A stretch of 64,000 nt of DNA, taken from Rhexocercosporidium sp. MPI-PUGE-AT-0058 (taxonomy: Eukaryota > Ascomycota > Leotiomycetes > Helotiales). This document shows, one piece after another, positions 62,746 through 64,000 of the stretch (the stretch's first letter is position 1; every line of letters starts with the position of its first letter). The DNA is taken from contig JAGTJL010000010.1 in assembly GCA_020746875.1 (NCBI GenBank), forward strand, positions 62,001-126,000. The letters run 5' to 3'. Under the pieces are notes generated by a model. The model did not search any database. It was not told where the DNA came from and worked only from the letters and a program-made list of their open reading frames with translations. A program made the position numbers and the translations under genes.

Positions 62746-63847
62746 ATGACGACCAACAAGTCTCACAGACTCGAAAGTGACTTGATTGCCTCGATCCAAA
62801 GCTCCTCCACAACCCGCGAACTGCTACTTTCCCCAGTAGGCAATATCCAGAAAGACCCATCACGACCACGTAAAGTCACTGCAAACCTGGGGAAAATGCA
62901 ACCTCCCCCAAAACCGTCCGGTTCAGCTTTCCATGCATTTACCAATCTTCCAACAGAGCTCTGAAGAATGATCTGGGTAATAGCACTCACAATACCACTG
63001 CCACAGATTATCGTCCTACAAAAGTACAAACCTCTCGAAACCGAGTCAACCTCATCATGCAGACTTGCAGAGAAGCTCGAGATATCGGTGTCAATATTAA
63101 GCTTCCGTACTTTCAAATATCGCTGATGCCTCAGAGCGCACCCGAGAGTCCAAAGTACTATTTCAATCTGGAAAGGGACACTATATGGCTTGAAGACGGC
63201 ACGCTGATGCCAAAGAATCTTAATTTCTTTTGCGGTACTTGTCAAAGGGGTGCTCTTTTCCCCATAGTCTCCCGGACTTCGAATCAGTGCTGTCATAATC
63301 TGGAGCTAGAGCGATTCGCCATCAGTTATTCAGTATGGACAGATCTGGAGAGAGGCGGCGCTTTTGACAGACAAGATGTAGGCTCTATCAATGTTCTGCT
63401 GCATCTGAACAGTGTACGTGAGCTGTATCTTGTTATAGGTGACACTGCGATCTCGAGGAAGGGCGACTTTGACCAAAAAAGACCGCATCATTTGGTGCTC
63501 TCGAGTTTTTCGATCAGAATCGGGGCTTAACATTGCCAATTCCGTCTAATATGAGACGGGGTCTTGCAAAATCCTGGGCATGGTCTGAGCGGCAGGTTCG
63601 GGAGACGTTTTATAACTTCAACCGGGACCGAAGAGAGCAGAAGAGAATCAAACTTGAAGGTATGTACTCTTACATGGACGATTTGGTTTCTGAACGTCCA
63701 AGCTTAATGTCCATGTTGCTCATAGTTTACATAGTTCACGGGCAAGACGAAGAACAGTTCGGCGAGAATGGCCTCATGGAAATGTCTTTTTGGATGTCTC
63801 CGAAAGTACGATTTGTGGAAGTTTTTGCAGCGCCTACTCACACTTAA
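62746..63847 (+). pseudogene. Broken 2EXR-domain (F-box-like) protein gene
   Basis: ATG 62746 leads to FHAFTNLPTEL, the typical start of the fungal 2EXR module. An in-frame TGA at 62962-62964 sits where family members have Arg (LPTELR-IW), so CGA-to-TGA is likely. The same frame continues RMIWVIALTIPLPQIIVLQK. A frame change at A-run 63020-63023 leads to VNLIMQTCREARDIGV and KYYFNLERDTIWLEDG. A second change at A-run 63475-63480 leads to EFFDQNRGLTLPIPSNMRRG and on to the stop at 63847. Both changes fit one missing A. One nonsense codon and two frame breaks argue for a pseudogene of this large, expendable family, whose cellular role is unknown. Confidence 0.65.
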
Positions 63848-64000
63848 GGGATTGGCTTACTGTGCGACCATATAGAGACCTTTACTTACTCCTTAAAGCT
63901 GGGGCATGCCCGAGTTCATTTCAAATCATCTGACGCTTGGTAAAATTTATTCCTGTCAGGTGCAACAAGACTTGTGTCCTTCAAACCTCGCCAAAACCAA

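Overview
This is nuclear DNA from a filamentous ascomycete (Pezizomycotina). A Leotiomycete is plausible but not proven. The signs are short spliceosomal introns (mostly 45-120 nt, GTAAGT/GTATGT donors, CTAAC/CTGAC-like branch sites, CAG/TAG acceptors), two Zn2Cys6 regulators, WSC and Ser/Thr-rich wall proteins, a methylcitrate cycle, and a 2EXR-type gene family. All exon joins given here were worked out by eye. For every multi-exon gene called intact and lying wholly inside the window, the joined exons give an unbroken frame.

Layout. 1-7 kb: a Zn2Cys6 regulator cut by the window edge, a type-B carboxylesterase, a short inverted-repeat element, and homogentisate 1,2-dioxygenase. 7-8.4 kb: a gene broken by nonsense codons plus a tandem remnant of its 3' end. 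10-16 kb: an intronless J-domain membrane protein, then a head-to-head pair encoding 2-methylcitrate synthase and mitochondrial 2-methylisocitrate lyase. These are two enzymes of the propionyl-CoA-detoxifying methylcitrate cycle, sharing a 480-bp promoter. 17-20 kb: a GNAT acetyltransferase and a disordered nuclear-type protein. 21-32 kb, a surface-protein block: a Ser/Thr-rich GPI-type protein, a membrane-anchored pepsin-fold protein without its catalytic aspartates, and a 13-exon, 1525-residue secreted protein with a propeller-like N-terminus and three WSC domains. 34-40 kb: a dUTPase/dCTP-deaminase-fold protein, two decayed small-gene copies, and a six-exon Zn2Cys6 regulator. 40-47 kb: a disrupted mitochondrial glycerol-3-phosphate dehydrogenase copy, a frameshifted Cys-rich small gene, an Mpv17/PMP22 protein and an acidic unknown. 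48-52 kb: tandem repeats, a 409-bp AT-rich inverted-repeat element and a secreted heme-thiolate peroxidase. 53-64 kb: a caspase-fold protein, a long low-complexity ORF running in frame into an Lsb1/Pin3-like SH3 protein, diverged tandem repeats, a dienelactone-hydrolase-family protein with mitochondrial and peroxisomal targeting options, a Dabb-domain protein, and a broken 2EXR-like gene.

A recurring theme is decay. Four loci (about 7-8.4, 40.8-43.0, 43.3-43.7 and 62.7-63.8 kb) carry single-base frame changes, nearly all explicable as a one-base length change in a homopolymer. Three of them also have in-frame stops. The other genes, about 18 kb of coding sequence, show none of this. That favours real pseudogenes over random sequencing error, though consensus error is not excluded. 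I found no CRISPR array, no convincing tRNA or rRNA, and no clear secondary-metabolite cluster.
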